From: Alterluteimonas quercicellularis
Lineage (GTDB): Bacteria > Pseudomonadota > Gammaproteobacteria > Xanthomonadales > Xanthomonadaceae
Reading direction: 5' to 3'
Length of the DNA: 64,000 bases
NCBI RefSeq assembly: GCF_021191635.1
Contig: NZ_JAIWPR010000005.1
Location: forward strand, 1-64,000
Both the position numbers and the translations under genes were made by a program. Shown here one piece after another: positions 8,696 to 18,327 of this stretch. Each line of letters opens with the position of its first letter. Positions within the stretch are counted from its first letter, which is position 1. A model generated the notes under the pieces. It ran no database searches. It was not told the origin of the DNA and saw nothing but the letters and a program-made list of their open reading frames with translations.

Positions 8696-9589
8696 TTGGA
8701 CATCGAAGAACTGCGGACGTTTGTGGAAGTGGCCGATGCCGGCGGGGTCTCGCCCGCCGCGCGGCGGCTCGGCGTCTCCAAGTCGATCGTCAGCCGGCGG
8801 CTCGGCCGGGTCGAGGCCGAACTCGGCGTCCAGCTGCTCGCGCGGACCACCCGGGGCGCGGCGCTCACCGAGGCCGGCGCCACCTTCCGCGACCACGCGG
8901 CCAGGGCGTGCGCCGAGATCGACGCGGCCCGGGAAGCGATCCTGCCCGCCGGGGACCTCCGCGGCCGCCTGCGGGTCGCCGTGCCCCTCTCCTTCGGGCC
9001 GGCGCACTTCGCCCCGGTGCTCGCGCAGATGGCCCAACGCCACCCGCAGCTCCACCTCCACGCCGCCTACAGCGACCGCTTCGTCGATCTCGTCGCGGAG
9101 GGCTTCGACTGCGCGATCCGGGTCGGCTACCTGCAGGATTCCAACCTGATCGCCAGGCGGGTCGGGCCGATCCACGGGAAGCTGGTCGCGAGCCCGGACT
9201 ACATCGCCGCGCACGGCGCCCCCGAGAAGCCGGAGGACGTGCTCGACCACCAGGCGCTCATGCAGGGCACCGAGGCCTGGCAGTTCGTGGAAGGCGACAG
9301 GGTCGTCTCGGTCCGCCCGCAGGGGCGCTTCAAGGCCGACAACGCCACGGCGCTCGCCGCCGCCGCGCTGGCGGGGCTCGGGATCGCCTGGCTGCCGGAC
9401 GGCGTGATCCACGAGCACGTGGAGACCGGCGCGCTGGTGTCCCTCATGACGCGGCATCCGCCGCCGCCGGCCGGCATCTACGTCGTCCGCCCGCCGAGCC
9501 CGCACCCCTCGCGGAAGGTGCGGGCCCTCACCGAGCTGCTGATCGATTGCTTCGGGCGGAACGGGGACCCCGCCGCGGGCGGTCGCTGA
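8696..9589 (+). CDS. LysR-family transcriptional regulator
   Basis: The 297-residue protein is a LysR-type regulator. Its N-terminal winged helix-turn-helix is residues 1-60 (LDIEELRTFVEVADAGGVSP... with the recognition helix in GVSKSIVSRRLGRVEAEL). The effector-binding domain follows at about 90-295 (LRVAVPLSFGPAHFAPVL, DCAIRVGYLQDS). TTG at 8696 is used as start, because the HTH begins immediately and no ATG precedes it in a sensible place; the ribosome site is weak. The 199-bp divergent gap to the isochorismatase-like gene should hold its operator, but I could not settle on one T-N11-A box. Autoregulation and control of the divergent cluster are inferred from layout. Confidence 0.9.
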   Translation: MDIEELRTFVEVADAGGVSPAARRLGVSKSIVSRRLGRVEAELGVQLLARTTRGAALTEAGATFRDHAARACAEIDAAREAILPAGDLRGRLRVAVPLSFGPAHFAPVLAQMAQRHPQLHLHAAYSDRFVDLVAEGFDCAIRVGYLQDSNLIARRVGPIHGKLVASPDYIAAHGAPEKPEDVLDHQALMQGTEAWQFVEGDRVVSVRPQGRFKADNATALAAAALAGLGIAWLPDGVIHEHVETGALVSLMTRHPPPPAGIYVVRPPSPHPSRKVRALTELLIDCFGRNGDPAAGGR

Positions 9590-9634
9590 GGCACGGAACG
9601 GCGTGACGCCGCAGCGCCCCCCCGGCGGCGTCTC

Positions 9635-11662
9635 TCAGCCCAGCGTGGCCTCCTTCAGCCGCCGGATCTGGTCGCGCACCTGCGCCGCCTCCTCGAACTC
9701 CAGGTCGCGCGCATGCTGGTACATCTTCTGCTCCAGCTCGCGCAGCCGGGCCGCGGCCTGGCCGGCGTCGAGCGCGGCGTAGTCCTCGGCCGGCTCCGCC
9801 ACCCGGCGGCCGCGCCCGCGGCCCCTCTTCTCCAGCGCCGGCTCCGCGCGCGCGCCCTCCATGATGTCGACGATCGCCCGCTCCACCGACTTCGGCGTGA
9901 TCCCGTGCGCGGCGTTGTACTCGACCTGCTTCTGCCGGCGCCGGTCGGTCTCGTCCAGCGCGGCCCGCATCGAGCGGGTCACGGTGTCGGCGTACAGGAT
10001 CGCCTTGCCGCGCAGGTTGCGCGCGGCGCGGCCGATGGTCTGGATCAGCGAGCCGGACGAGCGCAGGAAGCCTTCCTTGTCGGCGTCGAGGATCGCCACC
10101 AGCGAGACCTCGGGCATGTCCAGGCCCTCGCGCAGCAGGTTGATGCCCACCAGCACGTCGAACTTGCCCAGGCGCAGGTCGCGGATGATCTCCACCCGCT
10201 CGACCGTGTCGATGTCCGAGTGCAGGTAGCGCACCCGCACGCCGTGCTCGGCGAGGTACTCGGTGAGGTTCTCGGACATGCGCTTGGTCAGCGTGGTGAC
10301 CAGGACCCGGTCGCCCATGGCCACGCGCAGGTTGATCTCGCCCAGCAGGTCGTCGACCTGGGTCGCCACGGGACGGATCTCGACCTCGGGATCGATCAGC
10401 CCGGTCGGCCGCACCACCAGTTCCACCACCTCGCCCTCGGACTTCTCCAGCTCGTACTTGCCCGGCGTGGCCGAGACGAACACCATGCGCGGCGCGCGCT
10501 CCTCCCATTCCTCGAAGCGCAGCGGCCGGTTGTCGAGCGCCGACGGCAGGCGGAAGCCGAACTCGACCAGCGTTTCCTTGCGCGCGCGGTCGCCCCGGTA
10601 CATGCCGCCGATCTGCGGTACCGTGACGTGCGACTCGTCCAGCACCAGCAGCGCGTCGGGCGGCAGGTAGTCGAACAGCGTCGGCGGCGGCTCGCCGGGC
10701 GCGCGCCGGGTCATGTGGCGGGAGTAGTTCTCGATGCCGTTGCAGAAGCCCACCTCGGCCATCATCTCCACGTCGAACTGGGTGCGCTGGGCCAGGCGCT
10801 GCGCCTCCACCAGCTTGTTCTGCGCGTAGAGCTGCTCCAGCCGCTCCTTCAGCTCCGCCTTGATGGTCTCGATGGCGCCGAGCACGCTCTCGCGGGTGCT
10901 GGCGTAGTGGGTCTTGGGGTACACCGTGAAGCGCGGGATCCTGCGCTGCACCTCGCCGGTCAGCGGGTCGAACAGGCTCAGGTTCTCGATCTCGCCGTCG
11001 AACAGCTCGATGCGCAGCGCCTCGGCGTCGGATTCCGCCGGGTGCACGTCGATCACCTCGCCGCGCACGCGGTAGGCGCCGCGGCGCAGCTCGGTGTCGT
11101 TGCGGGTGTACTGCAGCTCGGTGAGGTGGCGGATCAGCGCGCGCTGCTCGATGCGCTCGCCGCGCGCCAGGATCAGCCGCAGCTTCAGGTAGTCCTCGGG
11201 ATCGCCCAGGCCGTAGATCGCCGACACCGTGGCCACGATCAGCGCGTCCGGCCGCGACAGCAGCGCCTTGGTCGCCGACAGCCGCATCTGCTCGATGTGT
11301 TCGTTGATCGAGCTGTCCTTCTCGATGTAGGTGTCCGAGGACGGCACGTAGGCCTCGGGCTGGTAGTAGTCGTAGTAGCTGACGAAGTACTCCACCGCGG
11401 CGTGCGGGAAGAACGCCTTGAACTCGCCGTAGAGCTGCGCGGCCAGCGTCTTGTTCGGCGCCATCACCAGGGTCGGCTTCTGCACCTGCTGGATCACGTT
11501 GGCCATGGTGTAGGTCTTGCCCGAACCGGTCACGCCCAGCAGCGTCTGCCGCGCCAGGCCCGACTCGAACCCCTCCACCAGCTTCGCGATCGCCTGCGGC
11601 TGGTCGCCCGCCGGCGAGTACGGGGAAACGAGCTGGAACGGGGCGTCGCGGCGGTCGCTCAT
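9635..11662 (-). CDS. uvrB: UvrABC system protein B (excinuclease subunit)
   Basis: UvrB (675 residues, normal length) is the damage-verification helicase of nucleotide excision repair. It is loaded by UvrA and hands the lesion to UvrC. Visible are the Walker A motif [10 protein letters not shown] near residue 40, the damage-clamping beta-hairpin region [22 protein letters not shown]-box-like VLDESH (in [13 protein letters not shown]) and the helicase motif QTIGRAARN. The C-terminal UVR domain that contacts UvrC is [19 protein letters not shown], residues about 640-670. An 8-bp stem at 9605-9612/9625-9632 lies between its stop and the convergent LysR gene, without a clear U tract. The 198 bp to the divergent pseudopilin gene should hold its promoter. 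Confidence 0.98.
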   Translation of the reverse strand: MSDRRDAPFQLVSPYSPAGDQPQAIAKLVEGFESGLARQTLLGVTGSGKTYTMANVIQQVQKPTLVMAPNKTLAAQLYGEFKAFFPHAAVEYFVSYYDYYQPEAYVPSSDTYIEKDSSINEHIEQMRLSATKALLSRPDALIVATVSAIYGLGDPEDYLKLRLILARGERIEQRALIRHLTELQYTRNDTELRRGAYRVRGEVIDVHPAESDAEALRIELFDGEIENLSLFDPLTGEVQRRIPRFTVYPKTHYASTRESVLGAIETIKAELKERLEQLYAQNKLVEAQRLAQRTQFDVEMMAEVGFCNGIENYSRHMTRRAPGEPPPTLFDYLPPDALLVLDESHVTVPQIGGMYRGDRARKETLVEFGFRLPSALDNRPLRFEEWEERAPRMVFVSATPGKYELEKSEGEVVELVVRPTGLIDPEVEIRPVATQVDDLLGEINLRVAMGDRVLVTTLTKRMSENLTEYLAEHGVRVRYLHSDIDTVERVEIIRDLRLGKFDVLVGINLLREGLDMPEVSLVAILDADKEGFLRSSGSLIQTIGRAARNLRGKAILYADTVTRSMRAALDETDRRRQKQVEYNAAHGITPKSVERAIVDIMEGARAEPALEKRGRGRGRRVAEPAEDYAALDAGQAAARLRELEQKMYQHARDLEFEEAAQVRDQIRRLKEATLG

Positions 11663-11860
11663 AGGGGGCGGGCTTCCTCAAAAAGACAGTTTAGTCGCCG
11701 CCGTCGCAGGCGGCGTGACCGCGCACCGAACGCCCGCCCGAGGCGTTCTCCCAATCGGGCGCGCGGCGTTTTCCGACAGCCGCGCCGGGACCGGGCCGAT
11801 GGCCCGGGACCGGGCCTGGCGGCATCCTGCCCGCCCGGACAGGACCAGGAGGGTCGGACG

Positions 11861-12394
11861 ATGCGACAGGGAAGCGCGGGATTCACGCTGGCCGAGGCGC
11901 TGACGGCGATGGCGGTGCTGGCGGTATCCGTCGCCGTGGGCCTGCCGGCGTTCGCCGAAACCGTACAGCGGCAGCGCACGCGCACGGCCATGCACCAGCT
12001 CGGCGCCGACTTCGCGCTGGCGCGCAGCAGCGCGATCTCGCGGCGCGTGGAGGTGGTGGTGTGCGCCGACGACGGCCGGCGGCGCTGCGCCGGCGGCCTG
12101 GACTGGAGCGGCGGCTGGATCGTGTTCCTGGACCCGGACGGGGACCGGCAGCCCACCGCCGCCGCGGACCTGCTGCGCACCGGCGAGGCCCCGCCGGGCC
12201 ACCGCCTGCTGGCCAGCCGGCCGCTGCTGCGCTTCCAGCGCGACGGCCGCGCCGCCGGCACCAACCTGAGCGTGCATGTGTGCCGCGGCGCGTCCGAGGC
12301 GGCCGGCAGCGTGGTCGTCAACAACCTGGGGCGGGTGCGCAACGCGCGCCCCGGGCCGGCGGAGGCCTGCGCGCCCGACCGGCCCGGCGCTTGA
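11861..12394 (+). CDS. GspH/FimT-family pseudopilin (orphan copy)
   Basis: This 177-residue protein is a minor pseudopilin. The class III leader ends at Gly7 (MRQGSAG), processing would leave FTLAEAL with Glu at +5, and the first hydrophobic helix AMAVLAVSVAVGLPAF follows. The C-terminal part, with LARSSAISRRVEVVVC and DWSGGWIVFLD, is the GspH/FimT globular domain. AGGAGGG lies 8 nt before the ATG. It is a second FimT-like gene, about 8 kb away from the one that heads the pilV operon and on the other strand. In that position it could add a variant minor pilin for adhesion or DNA uptake. The downstream tRNA-Asn promoter overlaps its stop codon. Confidence 0.9.
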   Translation: MRQGSAGFTLAEALTAMAVLAVSVAVGLPAFAETVQRQRTRTAMHQLGADFALARSSAISRRVEVVVCADDGRRRCAGGLDWSGGWIVFLDPDGDRQPTAAADLLRTGEAPPGHRLLASRPLLRFQRDGRAAGTNLSVHVCRGASEAAGSVVVNNLGRVRNARPGPAEACAPDRPGA

Positions 12395-12418
12395 CCCGCG
12401 CCGGCAAGCCACTAAAAT
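12391..12418 (+). promoter_or_regulatory. Promoter of tRNA-Asn
   Basis: The -35 TTGACC (12391-12396), a 16-nt spacer and the -10 TAAAAT (12413-12418) form a good sigma70 promoter 12 nt before the tRNA. The -35 hexamer contains the TGA stop codon of the pseudopilin gene (12392-12394). Confidence 0.7.
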
Positions 12419-12429
12419 GGCCGTCCCCC

Positions 12430-12506
12430 GCCCGAATAGCTCAGCCGGTTAGAGCACTTGACTGTTAATCAGGGGGTCGTTGGTTCGAGTCCAACTTCGG
12501 GCGCCA
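12430..12506 (+). tRNA. tRNA-Asn (GTT)
   Basis: A full cloverleaf is present. The acceptor GCCCGAA pairs with TTCGGGC, the D arm is GCTC...GAGC, the anticodon stem is CTTGA/TCAGG with loop CTGTTAA (anticodon GTT), and the T arm is GTTGG-TTCGAGT-CCAAC. Discriminator G and CCA are encoded. A strong terminator follows 12 nt later. Confidence 0.97.
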
Positions 12507-12518
12507 TCTTCTAGCGGA

Positions 12519-12544
12519 AAACCGCGGCCCGGCCGCGGTTTTTT
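12519..12544 (+). terminator. Terminator between tRNA-Asn and pilE
   Basis: The near-perfect palindrome AACCGCGGCC-C-GGCCGCGGTT is followed by TTTTTT (12539-12544). It lies downstream of tRNA-Asn and, on the other strand with a weaker tail of four T, downstream of pilE. Confidence 0.85.
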
Positions 12545-12590
12545 CGTTTCCGGGATGGCGTCCCCGCCCGGCCCCGGGCGACGGCGCGCA

Positions 12591-13052
12591 TCATGGCGGG
12601 CCGACCGTCCCGAACTCGCAGCGGTCGTCGCCCTTCTCGTGCCACTTGGTGCCCGCGGCGTTCAGCGCGAGGGCGCCGCAGGTGTCGTTCGCCTGGTCGG
12701 AGCCCGCCACCGGCGTGGCGGTGGCGATGAACGTGGTGCCGTCCTCCTCCACGTCGACTTCGATGTCGTAGTACGCGTCGCCCGTCTGCGGCGAGGCCTC
12801 GATCGGCGACGCGAAGCCCGTGAACGTCCCGTTGACGGTGCGGTAGCGCTCGGCGAGCTGCGCGACCTGCGCCAGGTCGGCCTTGGCCTGGCCGCGGCGT
12901 CCCTTCCTGACCGAGTCCTGGTAGGACGGCAGGGCGATGGCCGCCAGGATCGCGAGCACCGCCACCACCACCATCAGCTCGATCAGGGTGAACCCCGCCG
13001 CGCCCCGTCGGGCGGGCGCTGCCGCCCGTGTCGCTGGCTTCGATCCGTTCAC
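12591..13052 (-). CDS. pilE: Type IV pilin PilE-like (minor pilin)
   Basis: The product (153 residues) is a type IVa pilin-like protein. The prepilin leader ends at Gly (ARRGAAG) and is followed by FTLIELMVVVAVLAILAAIA, with Glu at +5. The globular part has a C-terminal disulfide-bounded loop (Cys in NDTCGALALN and in GDDRCEFG). GTG at 13052 is chosen because GGAGGTG sits 5 nt upstream; an ATG eight codons earlier, overlapping the pilY1 stop as ATGA, is the alternative. It is the last gene of the fimT-pilV-pilW-pilX-pilY1-pilE operon, the usual place for PilE in this group, where it is a minor pilin priming pilus assembly rather than the major PilA subunit. Confidence 0.93.
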   Translation of the reverse strand: MNGSKPATRAAAPARRGAAGFTLIELMVVVAVLAILAAIALPSYQDSVRKGRRGQAKADLAQVAQLAERYRTVNGTFTGFASPIEASPQTGDAYYDIEVDVEEDGTTFIATATPVAGSDQANDTCGALALNAAGTKWHEKGDDRCEFGTVGPP

Positions 13053-13072
13053 GCGCGCACCTCCGGGTCGTC

Positions 13073-16000
13073 TCATCGCAACTGCCGCCAGGACTGCCGG
13101 CCGCATGGCCGCGGCAGGACGAACCCGCCCGGATAGATCACCACCGAGCATTCCTCGTAGGTCGCGCAGTCGGGGCCTACGCAGTCGGGATCGATCGGCT
13201 TGAGCGTGTCGAGGGCGCCCAGGTTGAGGTTGGTGATCGGCGGGCTGGTCGGCGGACCGCCGTCCCCGCCGCCGCCGCCGTTTTCGCCGTCGATCGAGAC
13301 CGCGCCGCAGTCGCCGCCGGTGCACACGGACTCGCCGCCGGGCAGCACGCCGAGATCGGACAGGCCGCCCGCGCCCGAGAGGAGATCGAGGCCGTAGACG
13401 AAGTTGCGGCCGCCCGGGTTGCAGCTGTCCTCCATCGGCGTGTAGGTGGTGAAGAACACCCGGCCGCTCTGGATCAGCGGCGTGGCGATGAAGCGCTCGC
13501 CGCGCCTGGCCAGGCGGGTCTGGTCCGGGTTCTGCGGGTCGGACTCCCGTACCGCCAGGTCGATGTACCAGCCGCGCCGCGCTGCGTCGCCGAAGTAGCG
13601 CACGAGGTTGCGCGAGAGATTGCGCACCAGCTGGCCGCCCGTGGTCGTGGTCTCCCCGGTGATCGCCTGCTGCTCGAGCGCGCTGCGCCCCCCGGACACG
13701 GCGCTGCCGTTGTCGAAGATGCCGTAGAGCGACTGCAGGTCCGGGTCTTCCGGCACCGTGTTGTCCGAGGCGAACAGGTAGCGGCCGGTGCCGAAGAACA
13801 CCATCACCCCGGTGCCGGGGCCGGCCGCCACGCGGATGCCGCCGGTGATGGGCTGGCGGACGCCGTCCACCTCCGCCACGAACAGCGGGCTGCCGCTGTT
13901 GGCCACCGCCCATGCCGAGGCGTTCGTGCCCGACAGGTCGAACTTCCACAGGTTGCCCTGCAGATCGCCGCCGTAGATGGTGTCGACCTTGCCGTTGCCG
14001 TTGCGGTCGATCGCGGTGATCTGGCCCAGGCCGTTGAACGGATCGGTCTTCTTCGCGCACAGGATTCCCGTCACCGAGCAGATCCACTCGGTGATGGTCG
14101 CGGCCACGACTCGCGTCGCGGGCTCCCGATCGGCCGCGGTGATCCTGGCGATCTCCGCGCCGGTGAAGGCGTCGAGCACGTACAGCGACGGATCGCTGGT
14201 GTTGCCGCCGTAGCCGTTGCCGAACAGCACGCCCCAGCTGCCGTTCTCGAGCGGCACGATCAGCGGCTTGCCGTAGGTATTGCCCAGGTCGTTGTCGATC
14301 GATCCGTTGCGTTCCCAGAGCACGTTGCTCGCGGAGAAGTTCCCCGGGTTGGTGACGTCGAGGACGAACACGGAACGCCCGCCGCCGCCGGTCGTGCCGG
14401 CCAGAAGGGTCCGCCAGTTCCGGCCCTGCCGCGCGTCGGTCACGGTGATCTGCCCGTCGACGTAGTAGCGGTGCTGGTAGAGGTCGTCGGGCAGCGCCAG
14501 CGCGCCCAGGCCGGAGAGCACGCCGTTGGGCACGAACCCGAACAGCTCCTGCCCGGCGCCGTCGGCCCGGCAGGCGGTGCTGCTGTCGTTGGTGCAGGGC
14601 CGGGTGCTGGCGTCGAAGGCGTGCAGCATGCCGTCGTTCGCGCCCACGTACACGTAGGTCTTGTCCGCCTCGCGCTTGCCGGTCAGGAACGCCTGGTATC
14701 CGTCGAACATCGCGTCCTCGTACATCGCGTAGCCGAAGTCGGCTCTCGGCGAGGCCACCACCGGCTCGGAGTTGACGATGCTGCCGAGCACGGAGGAGCG
14801 CGCGCGCAGCGTGCCGCCCGCGGCCTGCCCGGCCTCCAGCGTCTGGTCGCCGGCGATGTACTCGACGATCTGGTCGGCCGTATAGGCGCGGCCGTAGCGG
14901 GAGGCGATCAGCGCCGGATTCACGCCGAGCCGGGCGAGCACCGCCAGGTCTGCTCCGGGCATTTCCACGAACCGGCTGGCCTCGCGGCTGCTCCGCTGCC
15001 CCGTGCCCAGCGTATGGATCGTCCAGATGTTCTGCCTCGGCCCCGACGCGATCGCCTGCTGGGCGGTCCACAGCGTGCTGCCCAGCGTGCCGTCGCTGCG
15101 GATGGCGGTGGCGGTCAGGTTGCCGGTCCAGTCCTTGCCGTTCCTCGCCCGGCGGAAGGACGGCTCCACGGTGAACGACGCGCTGCCGATGCGGGCGCCG
15201 CTGAAGCCCGCGCTGCCCGGCTCGATCCCGAGGTCGAGCGCGCTGTCGAACGCCTTGGCCAGCTGCGCGCGCAGGTTGAGCGGGTTGGTCACCAGGAAGT
15301 AGTTGCTGGGCTCGCCATCCGGCTCGACCTGCGGCGTGGGCGTACCGTACTTCGCCGCGTACCACAGCGGGTCGCGCAACTGGATGCCGACCCCGGCCGA
15401 GCCCGCGGTGAAGGTGCGCGTGGCCTCGGTCCCCAACCCCTGGTTGCAGGGCGAGCTTCCGGTCTGCCCCACGCATTCGCCGGCCCAGCGCCCCTGGGGC
15501 GTGTTGAGCTCGTAGACGGAATTGGCCTGCTGGCTGTCGCTGTCGCGCACCTCCAGGTACACGCCGTCGCGGGTGGTGCCGGAGATCACGTAGCCGATGT
15601 TCTGGTTCGCCGAGCCCGCGGCGTACTCCGAGGTCAATCTCACGGTCAACGAGTTGGTGCCCGCCGAGATCTCGTAGCGCACGATCGCGTCCATGTCGTG
15701 ATCGTTGCCCTGCTCGACGTCCTCGTAGTTGATCCTGAAGACGGCGTGCGCGCGCCCCGAGTTGACGTTCGAGTTCGGCGTCTGGCCGGGGAAATTGGCC
15801 ATGCTCTCGACGAAGAAATCGACGATCGTGTTGGTCGGCTTCCTCGCATGCTCGCCGAACGTGCCGCTGACCGTCTTGGCGAACGGGATCAACTCCACCG
15901 TGCGGCCACCTACCGGGATCGACATCCGCGGCAACGGGGAGGCCAGCGCGATCGCATAGGTGGTGAGGTAGGGGAAGTCGGCACGGGAGTTCAGCCTGTT

Positions 16001-18304
16001 GGTCGCGGCGTAGCGCGCGACCGAGGCCGAGTAATAGGTGCCCTCCTTGGTCGGCTCCTCCGGCGCCAGTCCCCGGATGTCGCCGAAACTGGACGCCGCC
16101 TTCGGGGTGGGCGCGCCGTCGCTGATGCCCCCGGCCTCGCCGATGAAGACGTTGCGTGGCCCGGATCCGAACTCGTCGTTCCAGATCGCCTGGCCCAGGC
16201 CCGCCGCGTCGAAGTTCTCGAGCGCGGAGTCGGAGCTGCCGCCGAAGGCGCTGCCGGGCAAGTCGCCGTCGTAGCTCGGGTTGATGTCGCTGATGACCGT
16301 CATGACCGGACGCGAGCAACTGGCGTAGCCGCCGCCATCCCGGCCCGCCGGCCTGTAGGGGTCCCGCCATGCCGGTTCGGCCAACCCCAGGTGCGTGTCC
16401 TCGCGCGTGCCGTCGGCGTTGCCTTCGCTGACGAAGGCGTCCGTGGCGCCGCCCGCCCCCGCGAAGTATCTCACCGCCTCGAACATCATCTCGGCGATCG
16501 GATTGCCCCACATGCGGCACTCGCCGTTGGCGAGCGCGCGGCCGCCCTGGGATTCGCAGTTGCCGCCGAGATTGCTCTCCGCGTTCGCCCAGTTCCAGTT
16601 CTTCTGCTGACCGACGTTGTCGCCGCCCCCGTTATATCCGCCGCCGATCATGCGCAGACGGTCGATGCTGCGCACGATGCCCTCCACGTCGGCGCTGAAC
16701 ACGCCCGTCGAGGCGTCCACCTCGTCCGCGAAGTTCTCGATGTTCCGGCGCAGCACGCCGCCCTGCAGATTGTTCCGCTGGGTGCCGGTGATCAGGCCGA
16801 AGTACATGCGCTGTTCCTCGCCGTACTCGTGCAGGATTCCCGTCGGCTTGTGCGCTCCGGAGGGATAGGCGCGACAGCTGGAATCACGCAGCGCTTCCGT
16901 ATCCGGGCAGGCCTCGACCCGCACGAAGCGGTCGGTGTCCAGCGTCGCGCCGCCCACTGCGAGGTTGTAGAAGGTGGCGGAGGCCGTCTGGATGCTCGCA
17001 TCGGTGTTGCGGCCAAGTGTCTGCCATGGGGTCCAGAGGAGACCGACTCTTCGCGTGAACTGGAGGCGATAACCGTCGCCGCCGGTCGCTTCCTCGTGCC
17101 TGAACTTAAAGGTGTAGCGGGCACCCGGCGTCAGCGAGACCACGGCGCTCTCCTGCGTGCCGCAGGTGGCGTCGAAGCCGCGCCCGCCATAGCAGCCGGC
17201 TGTAGCGAGCACCTGGCCATTGGCGCCGTAGAGCGCGAAATCGATCGCGTCGTCGCCATGCACCCTGAACTGGTAGGGCACGCTCGTCCCGAACAGGTTG
17301 CGATCGATGTCGATCGTGCCGGTGACGATGGTCAGGTAGTTGTCGTCGGGACCATGCGGGTTGCAATTGTTGTCCCGGCAGTTGATCTCGGCGAGCGCGG
17401 TGGTGCCCTGGCGGTACTCGGCGACGGCATAGGTGGCCTCGAGCCGGTCGAACTCGGTCCTGCTCGTCGGGTGCCCAGGATGCGTGCCGCCGCCCTCGCA
17501 CGAGGTGCCCTGGTTGAAGCAGCGGTCGCCGGCGACCGGGCCCTCGATGGCGACCCAGTTCCACACGCGCGCGGTCGTGTTGCGCAGCACCCTGAAGCGC
17601 GGCGCGTGGTAGTTCGGGAACGAGGTGAAGTTGCCGGAGAACGTCGTCACCGCGAACAGGTGGTAGCGGCCGCTGGCGGGCAGTCCCAGCGGTGTGTAGT
17701 GGCGGATGTCGTAGCCGTCGCGCGCGACGCTGAAGTACTCCTTGCCCCAGCTGTGGGCGTCCTGCGGGAAGAAGGCGCCCTGCAGGACGGTGCTCCGCGC
17801 GGTATCGGTCGCGCGCCAGCCGCCGTAGAGGACCCGGCGCAGCACGTCCATGCGCGACATCGTGGCGTAGTTGAGGAAATCGCCGCTCCAGTTCCCGGAG
17901 CACCGCTTGTTGGTCGTGCGGGTGCGGGGAACGAACTTGTCGCCGTCCCAGTCGTAGCAGATGTAGGAATCGAAGTAGCCGTAGTAGTCGATCTTGAAGA
18001 GCGAGCTGCCGTCGGTGGGCGCCGTCGACTTCGGCTCCCAGCCGCGGTAGCCCACGTCGACCAGCCCGTCCCCGTCCAGGTCCGAAGCGTCGTTGTAGGC
18101 TTCGTAGTAGATCTTGTGGTCCTTGCCCATGACCAGCATGTTGAGCGGCGGCACCGAGTCGCGCAGGTACAACGGCACCTGGGCGATCGCGGGCGGCGTG
18201 CCGGCGAAGAACACCGGATCGGAGTGGACGCCTGCGCTTCGGAAGCTCAGCACCAGGATCGCCAGGGCGACCAGGCCGATGCGGGCGAGAACGGAAGGAT
18301 TCAC
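13073..18304 (-). CDS. pilY1: PilY1/PilC type IV pilus tip adhesin
   Basis: PilY1 (1743 residues) is the tip-located adhesin and assembly factor of type IV pili, which also acts in surface sensing. A signal peptide covers the first 28 residues (ending AGVHS). An aspartate-rich loop DLDGDGLVD lies near residue 75. A PA14-like insert seems to occupy about residues 325-425 (VHGDDAIDFALYGANGQ, YGGRGFDATC, FKFRHEEATGGDGYRLQF). The C-terminal PilC-type beta-propeller spans about 1180-1625 (YVGANDGMLHAFDAST, FVLDVTNPGNF, PLIVPLENGSWGVLFGNG). It carries the calcium loop DRNGNGKVD at about 1431-1439, as in Pseudomonas PilY1, where calcium controls retraction. The gene starts 23 bp after the pilX stop and ends at the pilE start region. 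Confidence 0.95.
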   Translation of the reverse strand: MNPSVLARIGLVALAILVLSFRSAGVHSDPVFFAGTPPAIAQVPLYLRDSVPPLNMLVMGKDHKIYYEAYNDASDLDGDGLVDVGYRGWEPKSTAPTDGSSLFKIDYYGYFDSYICYDWDGDKFVPRTRTTNKRCSGNWSGDFLNYATMSRMDVLRRVLYGGWRATDTARSTVLQGAFFPQDAHSWGKEYFSVARDGYDIRHYTPLGLPASGRYHLFAVTTFSGNFTSFPNYHAPRFRVLRNTTARVWNWVAIEGPVAGDRCFNQGTSCEGGGTHPGHPTSRTEFDRLEATYAVAEYRQGTTALAEINCRDNNCNPHGPDDNYLTIVTGTIDIDRNLFGTSVPYQFRVHGDDAIDFALYGANGQVLATAGCYGGRGFDATCGTQESAVVSLTPGARYTFKFRHEEATGGDGYRLQFTRRVGLLWTPWQTLGRNTDASIQTASATFYNLAVGGATLDTDRFVRVEACPDTEALRDSSCRAYPSGAHKPTGILHEYGEEQRMYFGLITGTQRNNLQGGVLRRNIENFADEVDASTGVFSADVEGIVRSIDRLRMIGGGYNGGGDNVGQQKNWNWANAESNLGGNCESQGGRALANGECRMWGNPIAEMMFEAVRYFAGAGGATDAFVSEGNADGTREDTHLGLAEPAWRDPYRPAGRDGGGYASCSRPVMTVISDINPSYDGDLPGSAFGGSSDSALENFDAAGLGQAIWNDEFGSGPRNVFIGEAGGISDGAPTPKAASSFGDIRGLAPEEPTKEGTYYSASVARYAATNRLNSRADFPYLTTYAIALASPLPRMSIPVGGRTVELIPFAKTVSGTFGEHARKPTNTIVDFFVESMANFPGQTPNSNVNSGRAHAVFRINYEDVEQGNDHDMDAIVRYEISAGTNSLTVRLTSEYAAGSANQNIGYVISGTTRDGVYLEVRDSDSQQANSVYELNTPQGRWAGECVGQTGSSPCNQGLGTEATRTFTAGSAGVGIQLRDPLWYAAKYGTPTPQVEPDGEPSNYFLVTNPLNLRAQLAKAFDSALDLGIEPGSAGFSGARIGSASFTVEPSFRRARNGKDWTGNLTATAIRSDGTLGSTLWTAQQAIASGPRQNIWTIHTLGTGQRSSREASRFVEMPGADLAVLARLGVNPALIASRYGRAYTADQIVEYIAGDQTLEAGQAAGGTLRARSSVLGSIVNSEPVVASPRADFGYAMYEDAMFDGYQAFLTGKREADKTYVYVGANDGMLHAFDASTRPCTNDSSTACRADGAGQELFGFVPNGVLSGLGALALPDDLYQHRYYVDGQITVTDARQGRNWRTLLAGTTGGGGRSVFVLDVTNPGNFSASNVLWERNGSIDNDLGNTYGKPLIVPLENGSWGVLFGNGYGGNTSDPSLYVLDAFTGAEIARITAADREPATRVVAATITEWICSVTGILCAKKTDPFNGLGQITAIDRNGNGKVDTIYGGDLQGNLWKFDLSGTNASAWAVANSGSPLFVAEVDGVRQPITGGIRVAAGPGTGVMVFFGTGRYLFASDNTVPEDPDLQSLYGIFDNGSAVSGGRSALEQQAITGETTTTGGQLVRNLSRNLVRYFGDAARRGWYIDLAVRESDPQNPDQTRLARRGERFIATPLIQSGRVFFTTYTPMEDSCNPGGRNFVYGLDLLSGAGGLSDLGVLPGGESVCTGGDCGAVSIDGENGGGGGDGGPPTSPPITNLNLGALDTLKPIDPDCVGPDCATYEECSVVIYPGGFVLPRPCGRQSWRQLR

Positions 18305-18327
18305 TCGAGGGCTCCGGGATCAGGGCG

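Noticed and set aside
9605-9632. Rho-independent terminator between the LysR gene and uvrB
   Set aside because: An 8-bp stem is present but there is no U tract on either strand, so I did not list it as a terminator.
12591-16520. Single giant gene containing PilE at its end
   Set aside because: The long frame is a shadow of pilY1. PilE begins at its own prepilin leader after GGAGGTG.
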